DNA of 13,566 nucleotides from Phycisphaerae bacterium (GTDB lineage: Bacteria; Planctomycetota; Phycisphaerae; UBA1845), in assembly GCA_021604825.1 (NCBI GenBank), contig BQJS01000133.1, positions 1 through 13,566 on the forward strand, read 5' to 3'. Under the pieces are notes generated by a model. That model was not told where the DNA came from. It did no database searches and worked only from the letters and a program-made list of their open reading frames with translations. Every line of letters begins with the position of its first letter. Position 1 is the stretch's first letter. Below, piece by piece: positions 1-6,939 of this stretch. The position numbers and the translations under genes were made by a program.

Positions 1-1035
<1,035 letters not shown>

Positions 1036-1207
1036 GCTTTATCCAAAAACTTATAGTGGCTGCGCTAAAACTTCTCGCCTGATTGCACTCAAATGGTCAT
1101 ATGATTCGCGCTCGCGCATAATATGAACACGCCATACGTCACTCGCCGCGTTGCTGATACGCTATGAATACTTGCGCTTCGTGTCCCGCCAAACGCCATG
1201 TAAATCA

Positions 1208-1237
1208 TTGAATTTCCGATGACTGTGCTGCTATACT
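1208..1237 (+). promoter_or_regulatory. Sigma-70-type promoter candidate upstream of the HD-domain gene
   Basis: TTGAAT (1208-1213) is separated by 18 bases from TATACT (1232-1237), which is preceded by TGC, an extended -10. The -35 matches consensus at four of six positions and the -10 at five of six. It points toward the HD-domain gene at 1526 with a leader of about 280 bases. Confidence 0.45.
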
Positions 1238-1321
1238 GGCAGTCGGGTCGGGTAGTTGATGCTGCTCAAGCGAATCAAACAACAACGTCGAGGCAGCTGT
1301 ATCGAAGTCGCTGATCGGGGG

Positions 1322-1345
1322 AGGCACACACGTCTAAACGTGCCT
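1322..1345 (+). other. Hairpin in the putative leader of the HD-domain gene
   Basis: AGGCAC and, after a four-base bulge, GT pair with ACGTGCCT around the loop CTAA. The stem has eight base pairs with one bulge and is followed by TTGG rather than a U-tract, so it is not a standard intrinsic terminator. It may be a structural element of the leader RNA. Confidence 0.3.
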
Positions 1346-1525
1346 TTGGTTAAACGCAGCGATCGCATTGATCAATTCTGTGTTTTGTTGGCAAGGCAGC
1401 AGGCCGGGGCGATGACTGCCGCAAACGATGTCGTTTTTTGCAGGCCGGGAACAATTGATTCCGAAGGTACAAGGTGCGTGCTGCGTGCCGGCGGACTATC
1501 CCCCTGCGTGTGATTTGAGGAATTG

Positions 1526-2224
1526 GTGGCTGGAATGGTCAAGCTGGATGCCATCCGCAAACAGGCAGAGCAGGACTTGGTGCTGACTTGTCCCGAAGGC
1601 CAGCACCGGACCACGCTGTGGGACCATGCATCCCGCGTGTGCGACAGCTCGCTTCTCATTGCAAGTTTCCCCGAGTTTGTCGGAAAAGAAATCGATCCGG
1701 ACAAACTCACGATCGTTTCCCTTTATCACGACGCCGGATGGGCTGTTCAATACGAATCGGGAGACGTCGCAATCAACGGCTTGCAAAGCACTGCGACGAC
1801 TGCAATACAGAGCACGCTTGCTGCAACCTTCATGATCGAACGATTGAAGAACTTAGCCAGCAATGAGATTCTGGAAAGCGCCGCAGAATGTATTCGCGTC
1901 CTGAGTGATCATGACATCACGCAGCCGTGCGCTCAAATCGTCGCCGAAGCTGATCACCTCGACGAGTTCAACGTCGTGACATCGTGTGGAAAGGTGTTCA
2001 AACAAATCCTCAACGGTCGGTCCGTCGAAGCGGTCCTCGATACTTGGGACAACCAAAATAGCTACGGATTCTGGACAGCGAAGATCAAGGACTCATTTCG
2101 ATTTGATTCGACGCGTCAAATTGCCAGCGCACGGCTGAAAGTGTTTGAGCAAATCATAGAGCAAGTGCGGATGCACCATAAGAACATGGACGTGCGCAGA
2201 TTCTTAGAATCGCAAGGGAATTAG
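1526..2224 (+). CDS. HD-domain phosphohydrolase-like protein, 232 aa
   Basis: Probable metal-dependent HD-superfamily protein; the substrate is not identifiable. Counting from the chosen GTG start, the metal-ligand pattern is present: His34 in LWDHASRV, the His68-Asp69 doublet in SLYHDAG, a later SDHD near 128-131, and Asp143 in AEADHLDEF. This H...HD...D spacing fits the HD fold. No signal peptide or membrane segment is seen. An in-frame TGA at 1511-1513 limits the start. GAGG at 1517-1520 lies five bases before GTG 1526, but only two before TTG 1523 and fourteen before ATG 1535, so GTG is preferred with modest confidence. It converges with the HDOD gene across a 112-base gap. A nucleotide or cyclic-nucleotide phosphohydrolase role is possible, but nothing in the sequence settles it. 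Confidence 0.8.
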   Translation: MAGMVKLDAIRKQAEQDLVLTCPEGQHRTTLWDHASRVCDSSLLIASFPEFVGKEIDPDKLTIVSLYHDAGWAVQYESGDVAINGLQSTATTAIQSTLAATFMIERLKNLASNEILESAAECIRVLSDHDITQPCAQIVAEADHLDEFNVVTSCGKVFKQILNGRSVEAVLDTWDNQNSYGFWTAKIKDSFRFDSTRQIASARLKVFEQIIEQVRMHHKNMDVRRFLESQGN

Positions 2225-2309
2225 GAACGAACGTGTACGGACAGACATCTGCCTGAAGTGTTCCACGGAAGAACCGCGTCGCACGGCACTCGCTGAGGAC
2301 GAGATCCAC

Positions 2310-2326
2310 GGGTTGATTCTCAACCC
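2310..2326. terminator. Short symmetric hairpin between convergent genes; weak terminator candidate
   Basis: GGGTTG-ATTCT-CAACCC forms a perfect six-pair stem with a five-base loop, in the gap between the HD-domain gene (ends 2224) and the HDOD gene (ends 2337). Neither strand has a T-run after it, so intrinsic termination is doubtful. It could act as a bidirectional 3'-end stabiliser. Confidence 0.25.
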
Positions 2327-2336
2327 AATGGAGCAC

Positions 2337-3263
2337 TCAACCTTCAGCCGCGACCGACAACTGCTCGCGTATCGCGTGGGCGATCTTCTGATAAACCGCA
2401 CTCGGAATGACATCGATCTTGAGCACGCTGGCCAGCTCTTCCACGTCGGCTTCAACGCTGTCGAGAATCGCAACCAAATCCAGTAACTCAATACCTGAGA
2501 ATTCGGCAGCTTGGGCACAGGTTTCGACGCACGTATTGACGTCCGGAATCTCGCATAGAATTTTTGCGATCCGGTCAGATGCGTTGACAACGCGGGCCAT
2601 CTGAGAGGCGTTGTCCGTCACGTCAACGTCATTGTTGTGGCTGTCCTTGACCGCATCGCACATCGCTTCCGGAAGTCCCCACTCGGCCAACACCATCGCC
2701 GCCACCTCAGCGTGACTCGTGTCGACGAGTTTCCGCTCATCTTCCTCGGTGTATGGCGAACCGTGCGGCGTGTATTGGCTGGTAATCGATTCGTACTTGT
2801 CACCCATCGCCTGAGAAAGAATGGCCACGCCAATGTCTGCGAGCAAGCCGGTCAAGAATGCCTCGTCACGAAGTCTCGGGCACGCCTTATCCGAAATGCG
2901 CGCCGCAATAACGCCCGACGACAGCGAACGTCGCCAATAGTAACTCGTATCAAGTTGGCCGCCGCAATCGTCTCCAATCGCTTCTACGAGGTATCGCCCT
3001 AAAACCAACGAACGCGTGCGCCTTGGGCCCAAAAGTGTGAGAGCTTGCTTCAGCGAAGTAACTTTCCGCGACACACCAAACAGCGCGGAGTTTGAAAGGC
3101 GCAGAATCTCACTGACCGTCCCCGCGTCAACGCTCAAGACCTTCACGACACCGTTGTAATCAAAGTTCGGGTCTTGAATGACTTCGAGAAACCGCGTGAC
3201 AACCTGCGGCATCGACGGAACGGCTGCGGATTTGCGGATCGCTTCAACGACGGTCGGATTCAT
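2337..3263 (-). CDS. HDOD-domain signalling protein, 308 aa
   Basis: HDOD proteins are cytoplasmic signalling or scaffold proteins related to HD phosphohydrolases, often tied to chemotaxis, motility or stress, and usually lack catalysis. Residues 14-90 carry the classic opening: VPSMPQVVTRFLEVIQDPN, then LSVDAGTVSEILRLSNSALFG and SLKQALTLLG. The HD position is degenerate: residues 140-148 read LLADIGVAI with Asp143 but no preceding His. SHAEVAAMVLAEWGLPEAM at 183-201 is the usual second HDOD block. The C-terminal 100 residues are helical, with an acidic stretch (EADVEEL) near 270. No receiver, GGDEF or EAL domain is attached, so partners must be separate proteins. ATG at 3261-3263 follows GGAG at a six-base spacing. 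The gene lies 178 bases downstream of dapF on the same strand. Confidence 0.92.
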   Translation of the reverse strand: MNPTVVEAIRKSAAVPSMPQVVTRFLEVIQDPNFDYNGVVKVLSVDAGTVSEILRLSNSALFGVSRKVTSLKQALTLLGPRRTRSLVLGRYLVEAIGDDCGGQLDTSYYWRRSLSSGVIAARISDKACPRLRDEAFLTGLLADIGVAILSQAMGDKYESITSQYTPHGSPYTEEDERKLVDTSHAEVAAMVLAEWGLPEAMCDAVKDSHNNDVDVTDNASQMARVVNASDRIAKILCEIPDVNTCVETCAQAAEFSGIELLDLVAILDSVEADVEELASVLKIDVIPSAVYQKIAHAIREQLSVAAEG

Positions 3264-3320
3264 CTCACTCTCCGAAAGTAAACCTACAACGCGGGTTCGC
3301 TGACTCGGCCCGCCCTTCTA

Positions 3321-3349
3321 TTTATCGGATGAAAAAATGTAGCGATAAA
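3321..3349. promoter_or_regulatory. Inverted repeat upstream of the HDOD gene, overlapping a sigma-28-like -10
   Basis: TTTATCG (3321-3327) and CGATAAA (3343-3349) are perfect seven-base arms whose centres are 22 bases apart, about two helical turns, as for a dimeric regulator site. On the minus strand the HDOD-proximal arm lies in TCCGATAA (3322-3329), seven of eight matches to the sigma-28 -10 consensus GCCGATAA, but no good -35 sits at the right distance. The site is 58-86 bases upstream of the HDOD start codon. Confidence 0.3.
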
Positions 3350-3441
3350 CAACTATTCGGCTGGTTGTGTACCGCTGTCAATTCTCACATGACCTGCCCA
3401 ATGCAAACGGATTTGCCGTTGCTCGCCGGCCATGCTCGGCT

Positions 3442-4413
3442 TTATTCCGACCAATCGCCCCGCTCCACTTCAATCGCCGGTCCAGACATCAGCACGTCTT
3501 CATCGACGTCCACGTAGATCGTGCCTCCCGGTTGATCGACCCGGCAGCGCGACTCGCAGCGCCCCGTCCGCATGCCCGCTACGACAGACGCACACGAGCC
3601 CGTCCCGCACGCGAGCGTCGCACCTGCGCCGCGTTCCCACGTCTTGATCTGAAGGTGGTTCCGACTCAGCCTCCGAACGAAATGGACGTTGACGCTGTCG
3701 GGGAAAATATCTGTACACCTTTCGATCAGTCGCCCCTCTTTCTCAACTGCAACGCGCTCAAGATCATCGACGAAGACTACGCAGTGCAGGTTCCCAAGAC
3801 CGATAACCGAAGCCCTAAAGCATCGCCCGTCAAAATTGATCTCACGATCACACGCTTCTTCACCTTCGAGTGTACAATTCAATCTCGCAAGACGTGTTTC
3901 GGGACGCCCGAGGGAAACCGTTGCCCAAATGACCTTTCCGCCGCGCGAGACGCAATAGTGGGTTTTGATGCCCGAGTCCGTTTCAGCCGTCATCCGAAAC
4001 AACGAAACCCGATCCTCAACCGCCCAATCCGTCTGGATAATCGAGGCAAGCAGAACGCGCCGAACTTGCGCAGGAATTTCGCCATTGGGCGTGGCCAACA
4101 AACGAGCCAACCCGCCGATTGGGTACTGCTCAAAAACTGGCGACGATGTTTCGGGCGTATGATCGACCACGTACTTGCTGAGGCAGCGGACACCATTGCC
4201 ACACATCGGCGCCCGCGATCCGTCGGAGTTGTAAATGACCGTCTTGACGTCGGCGATCGTCGACTGATGAACCATCACCAACCCATCCAGATCGAATGGA
4301 TCACCGCAGTGTCGCCGCAGGACGCTTAGCGCATCCTGATCCTCAAACTGGCCATCTCGGGCATCGACCACGTAGAACGAGTTGCCGCAACCATGCATCT
4401 GGGTGTATCGCAT
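3442..4413 (-). CDS. dapF: Diaminopimelate epimerase, long and divergent (DapF family), 323 aa
   Basis: DapF interconverts LL- and meso-diaminopimelate, the last step before peptidoglycan and lysine use of meso-DAP, using two cysteines without a cofactor. Both catalytic blocks are present: PMCGNGVRC with Cys71 and ERGAGATLACGTG with Glu260, Arg261 and Cys269. NSDGS near 62-66, FVDD at 214-217 and SGPAIEVERG near the end also fit. At 323 residues it is longer than the usual about 275; extra sequence lies around residues 84-160 between the two halves. Some usually strict positions differ: MHGCGNSF instead of MHGLGNDF, and GNLHC at 207-211 instead of GNPHC. ATG at 4411-4413 is placed just before the MHG motif, but its ribosome binding site is weak. 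It could be a paralogue with altered substrate. The nearest same-strand gene upstream, orf104, is 338 bases away behind repeats, so dapF probably has its own promoter. Confidence 0.88.
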   Translation of the reverse strand: MRYTQMHGCGNSFYVVDARDGQFEDQDALSVLRRHCGDPFDLDGLVMVHQSTIADVKTVIYNSDGSRAPMCGNGVRCLSKYVVDHTPETSSPVFEQYPIGGLARLLATPNGEIPAQVRRVLLASIIQTDWAVEDRVSLFRMTAETDSGIKTHYCVSRGGKVIWATVSLGRPETRLARLNCTLEGEEACDREINFDGRCFRASVIGLGNLHCVVFVDDLERVAVEKEGRLIERCTDIFPDSVNVHFVRRLSRNHLQIKTWERGAGATLACGTGSCASVVAGMRTGRCESRCRVDQPGGTIYVDVDEDVLMSGPAIEVERGDWSE

Positions 4414-4537
4414 GATGCAAGTTTACCCATTGCGAAATCCGACGCCTAGTGTGTTCTCACGGTCACGTTTTGGCGGGGCTCACGGGAGACATGCTCTGCG
4501 CGTTTGCCTGTGAACCGCAAGAGCCCATGCCGGATTC

Positions 4538-4616
4538 GTCACTCCCGGGCACGCGGGAGTCCAGAATAAGCGGCGGTCATCGTGCGATCCTGGATTCCCG
4601 CGTGCGCGGGAATGAC
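4538..4616. repeat. Paired inverted dRS3-like palindromic repeats
   Basis: Two 27-base arms (4538-4564 and 4590-4616) are inverted copies matching at 24 of 27 positions, with a 25-base spacer. Each arm is itself palindromic: ACTCCC-N8-GGGAGT at 4541-4560 and ATTCCC-N8-GGGAAT at 4594-4613. The second fits exactly the ATTCCC-N8-GGGAAT pattern known as dRS3 in Neisseria, and similar repeats are scattered through many bacterial genomes. The flanks GTC and CCAG are shared by both arms. The layout resembles a non-autonomous mobile element of the REPIN/BIME type. No transposase is present in the window. Confidence 0.7.
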
Positions 4617-4652
4617 AGCGTTTGGCGGAATGACGGTGTCTCGCTGAATGAC
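4611..4652 (+). repeat. AATGAC motif phased at 18 bases, three copies
   Basis: AATGAC occurs at 4611, 4629 and 4647, exactly 18 bases apart, each preceded by G and followed by a G/C-rich triplet. The first copy is the outer edge of the dRS3-like arm, so the array looks like degenerate half-copies trailing the palindromic element. Confidence 0.5.
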
Positions 4653-4657
4653 CGCGC

Positions 4658-4679
4658 AAAAAAATGGTGGCCCAGCCAT
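4658..4679 (-). terminator. Candidate intrinsic terminator after orf104 and the flagellar block
   Basis: Read on the minus strand, a short hairpin (ATGG/CCAT around an eight-base loop, or the alternative TGGC-TGG-GCCA) is directly followed by seven T (4664-4658). It lies about 75 bases past the orf104 stop codon. The stem is short, so strength is uncertain, but the position at the end of the minus-strand flagellar block fits termination. Confidence 0.4.
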
Positions 4680-4751
4680 ATTTCAGACTGAGCCAGCCCA
4701 TTCTCTCCCAATGTTCGATTCAAGCGCGACGTACGTCAGACGCAGTGCCCG

Positions 4752-5066
4752 CTAGATTTTGATGTCCAACTGCGACGCGTCACCGTCGTCGGTGTCAGGT
4801 CCAGTCTCTAGATTTTCGTCCATCGCTTGCTCGGGACCGTCGCCAAACGCACGGCCCTGTCCGCCCGCCCCTTCGGCATCGGCGAAGACGGCTGTATCAC
4901 CGTCGGTGGTCTCAACGCTGTTCGCCGAGTCCTTCGCTCGCTCAACCTGCTTAGCCGCAGTCTGCGCCTGCCCGGTGCGATCGGCGTCGCGTGTGCGAGA
5001 CGCCTCCGGCGCGACAAATCCGGCTTGAGCGGCAGCCCCCAGAATGTTCGGTGGCACGGCGGACAA
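4752..5066 (-). CDS. Small acidic, probably disordered protein downstream of fliA (orf104), 104 aa
   Basis: I do not recognise this family. The protein starts with a short hydrophobic patch (VPPNILGAAAQAGFVAPEAS), continues with a charged, helix-prone stretch rich in Ala, Arg, Gln and Lys (residues 22-47), then a Gly/Asp-rich block containing DTAVFADAEGAGGQGRAFG (57-75), and ends in an acidic tail (ENLETGPDTDDGDASQLDIKI). No signal peptide or membrane helix is evident; it looks largely unfolded. The start is TTG at 5064-5066, supported by GGGAG with a seven-base spacer; GTG three codons in is the alternative. It follows fliA by 324 bases on the same strand and is the last gene of the flagellar block. 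A role tied to flagella, for example as a FliA regulator or export substrate, is speculation from position. That it is a real gene rests on the ribosome binding site and biased composition. Confidence 0.65.
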   Translation of the reverse strand: MSAVPPNILGAAAQAGFVAPEASRTRDADRTGQAQTAAKQVERAKDSANSVETTDGDTAVFADAEGAGGQGRAFGDGPEQAMDENLETGPDTDDGDASQLDIKI

Positions 5067-5390
5067 TTCCAGTCTCCCATGAGCAGCAACGAATCAAGCG
5101 CCCTTCCCCGGTGACTGGCCCGAAACTCTTGGCCTCTTTGGTGTATCGGCGACGCTGATGCGTCGACATGATGCAATCTCGGACCAAGCCACACCCATCA
5201 GAATAATAGCATAGCCAAGCCCTGGTTTTGGCATTCAAGCGGATTGGTTCAAGGAAGAATCGTAGGATTGATGTACTTCGGGAAGTTATCGGGCGTTGAT
5301 CGGACACCACCGCACCATTGGGCGCGGAATTCAATGCATCCCACCACCATGCGTGCACATGGAAGTCATGTTGTTGAACGTCAATTCGCG
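5067..5390 (-). other. 324-base spacer between fliA and orf104
   Basis: No gene is supported on either strand. The only signal noted is an extended -10-like element at 5203-5211 (minus strand) with no good -35. No strong terminator hairpin follows the fliA stop codon, so orf104 may be reached both by read-through and from its own promoter. Confidence 0.45.
5203..5211 (-). promoter_or_regulatory. Extended -10 element, possible orf104 promoter
   Basis: On the minus strand TGC-TATTAT matches the extended -10 pattern TGn-TATAAT with one mismatch. No good -35 is found; TTGAAT lies too far upstream (24 bases). It would give a leader of about 130 bases before the orf104 TTG. Confidence 0.25.
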
Positions 5391-6173
5391 CTAGGCTCGA
5401 GACAGTTCCCGTTCGCGATTCTTGAGCTGCGACTTCAAACGATTGAGAATCGCGGAGTGCATCTGACTGACCCTGCTTTCAGAAAGGTCAAGCGTTGCAC
5501 CGATTTCCTTCATCGTCATCTCTTCGTAGTAATAAAGAATCAAGATGAGGCGTTCGGCGCGGGTCAAGCCACGCGTGATCAGACTCTTCAGATCGCGCTT
5601 TTGAACTTCAGCGACTGGATTGCGCCCCCGCTTGTCTTCAAGGACGTCAATCTCACACACGTCGCGACTCGAATCCGTTTCAAAATGCTTGCGCGATAGG
5701 GAGATTTGCGAAACGGCTGTGGCGTCGCGCACGATCTTGGCCAATTCGGTCTTGGACACACCGAGTTTCAATGCGAGTTCGTTGTCGGTCGGTTGCCTGC
5801 GCAGTTCGGCTTCGAGGGAACTGCATACCCGTTGAAGCTTGTTGGCACGGCTGCGAACGAGGCGCGGCACCCAATCCATCGCCCGAAGTTCATCGAGCAT
5901 CGCTCCACGGATACGCGGCGCGCAATAGGTTTCGAATTTGACGCCCCGCCCCATGTCGTAAGCTTCGATGGCATCGACCAAGCCAAATATGCCCGCTGAA
6001 ACGAGGTCATCGACGTCAACCTCATCGGGAAGCTTCGCACTGATACGGTCAGCCGTATACTTGACGATGGGAAGGTACGTCTCCATCAGCCGATTGCGAA
6101 GAGGGCGACCTCCCGCCAGCTTGTACTCTTTCCACACTTCCAGCACGTCTGAACCGGTTCTTAGAGCGGGCAT
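5391..6173 (-). CDS. fliA: RNA polymerase sigma factor for flagellar genes (FliA, sigma-28 family), 260 aa
   Basis: FliA directs RNA polymerase to late flagellar and chemotaxis promoters. Region 2 spans about residues 25-103, with the family hallmarks DLVSAGIFGLVDAIEAYD, KFETYCAPRIRGAMLDELR and DWVPRLVR. Region 3 follows at about 108-160 (ELRRQPTDNELALKLGVS), and region 4 at about 195-250 contains the helix-turn-helix TMKEIGATLDLSESRVSQMHS. Length is normal for FliA/WhiG (about 240-260). ATG at 6171-6173 is preceded by a strong GGAGGAG at a five-base spacing. It lies 163 bases after orf101; a perfect 14-base palindrome is in that gap. FliA is normally held by the anti-sigma FlgM; no recognisable flgM is in the window, although a small disordered protein follows. 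WhiG-type sporulation use is unlikely given the flagellar neighbours. Confidence 0.96.
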   Translation of the reverse strand: MPALRTGSDVLEVWKEYKLAGGRPLRNRLMETYLPIVKYTADRISAKLPDEVDVDDLVSAGIFGLVDAIEAYDMGRGVKFETYCAPRIRGAMLDELRAMDWVPRLVRSRANKLQRVCSSLEAELRRQPTDNELALKLGVSKTELAKIVRDATAVSQISLSRKHFETDSSRDVCEIDVLEDKRGRNPVAEVQKRDLKSLITRGLTRAERLILILYYYEEMTMKEIGATLDLSESRVSQMHSAILNRLKSQLKNRERELSRA

Positions 6174-6294
6174 CGATTCTCCTCCGTGAGATACGATTGC
6201 AATTGTGTTGCGACTTTGGGACCCAGTCTTTTGCTTTTCCTGACGATCAAGATCAGCCTCCTTGCCAATCTCGTTCCCTCAAAGTCTGTTTTCA

Positions 6295-6308
6295 TGCCAA
6301 GCTTGGCA
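6295..6308. promoter_or_regulatory. Perfect 14-base palindrome upstream of fliA
   Basis: TGCCAAGCTTGGCA is a perfect palindrome 122-135 bases upstream of the fliA ATG, in the orf101-fliA gap. It could be an operator for a dimeric regulator or a small mRNA hairpin; nothing decides between these. Confidence 0.25.
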
Positions 6309-6336
6309 ATACGACTTAATGCAATGCAACTAACTA

Positions 6337-6642
6337 CTATGAACTCAACTTGGCCACTTCGTCTGGCTCAATAACGGACGCGTCAACAATCTCGTCTTCC
6401 TCAAAGTTTGATGCGAATTCGCTTTCGTCCGGCATGGCGGCTGCGGTTTTCTCAATCGAATATTCACTCAAAACCATCTGCGCCGCCGCACCAACCGCCA
6501 GTCCAATCACGCAAAAGACCGCCAGCGCCCACAGGGCGCGCGACAGCACAACCTCCGGCGGGTTGCCCGCAATCAAACCTGCGATCGACGCCAACCCAAA
6601 CGCAAATAAGCTTAATACCGCGCCGGTATATCGAGCGACCAT
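6337..6642 (-). CDS. Small two-helix membrane protein between flhG and fliA (orf101), 101 aa
   Basis: I do not recognise a named family. Two strongly hydrophobic segments are visible at about residues 5-26 (TGAVLSLFAFGLASIAGLIAG) and 37-58 (ALWALAVFCVIGLAVGAAAQ), joined by a short loop NPPEVVLSR, so the protein should be a helical hairpin in the inner membrane. The arginines at position 4 and in the loop do not settle the topology. Residues 60-101 form a soluble tail rich in Glu and Asp (SEFASNFEEDEIVDASVIEPDE). ATG at 6640-6642 has GGAGG ten bases upstream. It is 297 bases after flhG and 163 before fliA, all on one strand. The setting suggests a flagellar assembly or export accessory protein, but there is no motif that assigns a function. 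Confidence 0.72.
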   Translation of the reverse strand: MVARYTGAVLSLFAFGLASIAGLIAGNPPEVVLSRALWALAVFCVIGLAVGAAAQMVLSEYSIEKTAAAMPDESEFASNFEEDEIVDASVIEPDEVAKLSS

Positions 6643-6939
6643 GTTTCACCGTCCTCCGCGCACGTCATGAGCGGGAACACCAATCTTGTCGTTTGGCTAT
6701 GGAGGCGAAATGAAAGAATTGCGGCAGCATTGAGAATCCTTTCTCGTCAACCAAGCCGTGTCGTTTTGCTTTTAGAAAACCCCGGGCAATAAACTTCGCC
6801 CAATCAAATCTTCTGGCCAGCATCCTTGCCGACCCATTGCAGAATTCGATTCATTCAAATCTGCAATGTTTGATCTAAATCCAGAAACCGCAACAGCTCA
6901 CGCGGCATTCATTCAAAAACTCACAGGGACAACAATCCA
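6643..6939 (-). other. 297-base spacer between flhG and orf101
   Basis: No gene or convincing promoter is seen. It contains a nine-base inverted repeat (6835-6843 with 6860-6868) and an 11-base direct repeat ATTCATTCAAA at 6849-6859 and 6907-6917. The length, in a block where most other spacings are short or overlapping, suggests a transcription boundary before orf101-fliA. Confidence 0.4.
6835..6868. repeat. Inverted repeat downstream of flhG
   Basis: CATTGCAGA (6835-6843) and TCTGCAATG (6860-6868) are perfect nine-base arms around a 16-base loop. No U-tract follows on either strand, so it is either a stabilising 3' hairpin or a protein-binding dyad rather than a standard terminator. Confidence 0.4.

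Larger units (their letters stand above)
1036..1525 (+). other. 490-base spacer between mqnC and the HD-domain gene; likely long leader
   Basis: No convincing gene is seen. A plus-strand frame open over 1256-1513 (85 codons, TTG start) has no ribosome binding site and a composition unlike a protein. A good promoter-like sequence at 1208-1237 would place transcription start near 1243-1245, giving a leader of about 280 bases before the HD-domain gene. Within it are a bulged hairpin at 1322-1345 and a short AAACG/CGTTT hairpin ending in a T-run around 1417-1440. Whether this leader is regulatory, an independent small RNA or unstructured cannot be decided by reading. Confidence 0.4.
4414..4751. 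other. 338-base repeat-bearing spacer between dapF and the flagellar block
   Basis: No real gene is seen. The spacer holds, from dapF outward, about 120 bases in which a dapF promoter should lie (none is convincing), an inverted pair of dRS3-like hairpins (4538-4616), a phased AATGAC motif (4611-4652) and a terminator candidate (4658-4679). An 80-codon plus-strand frame at 4449-4691 simply translates these repeats. Confidence 0.6.

Noticed and set aside
1256..1513. 85-codon open frame in the mqnC-HD spacer
   Set aside because: TTG start without a ribosome binding site, no domain-like pattern, and a good promoter only just upstream; more likely leader RNA.
3367..4329. 320-codon open frame, plus strand
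   Set aside because: Lies antisense to dapF, whose catalytic motifs are clear; the frame is rich in Arg, Pro and His as expected of a shadow.
4449..4691. 80-codon open frame, plus strand, in the dapF-orf104 spacer
   Set aside because: Its sequence (SLPGTRESRI, ILDSRVRGNDS) is the translation of the dRS3-like palindromes; such frames are a common annotation artefact.
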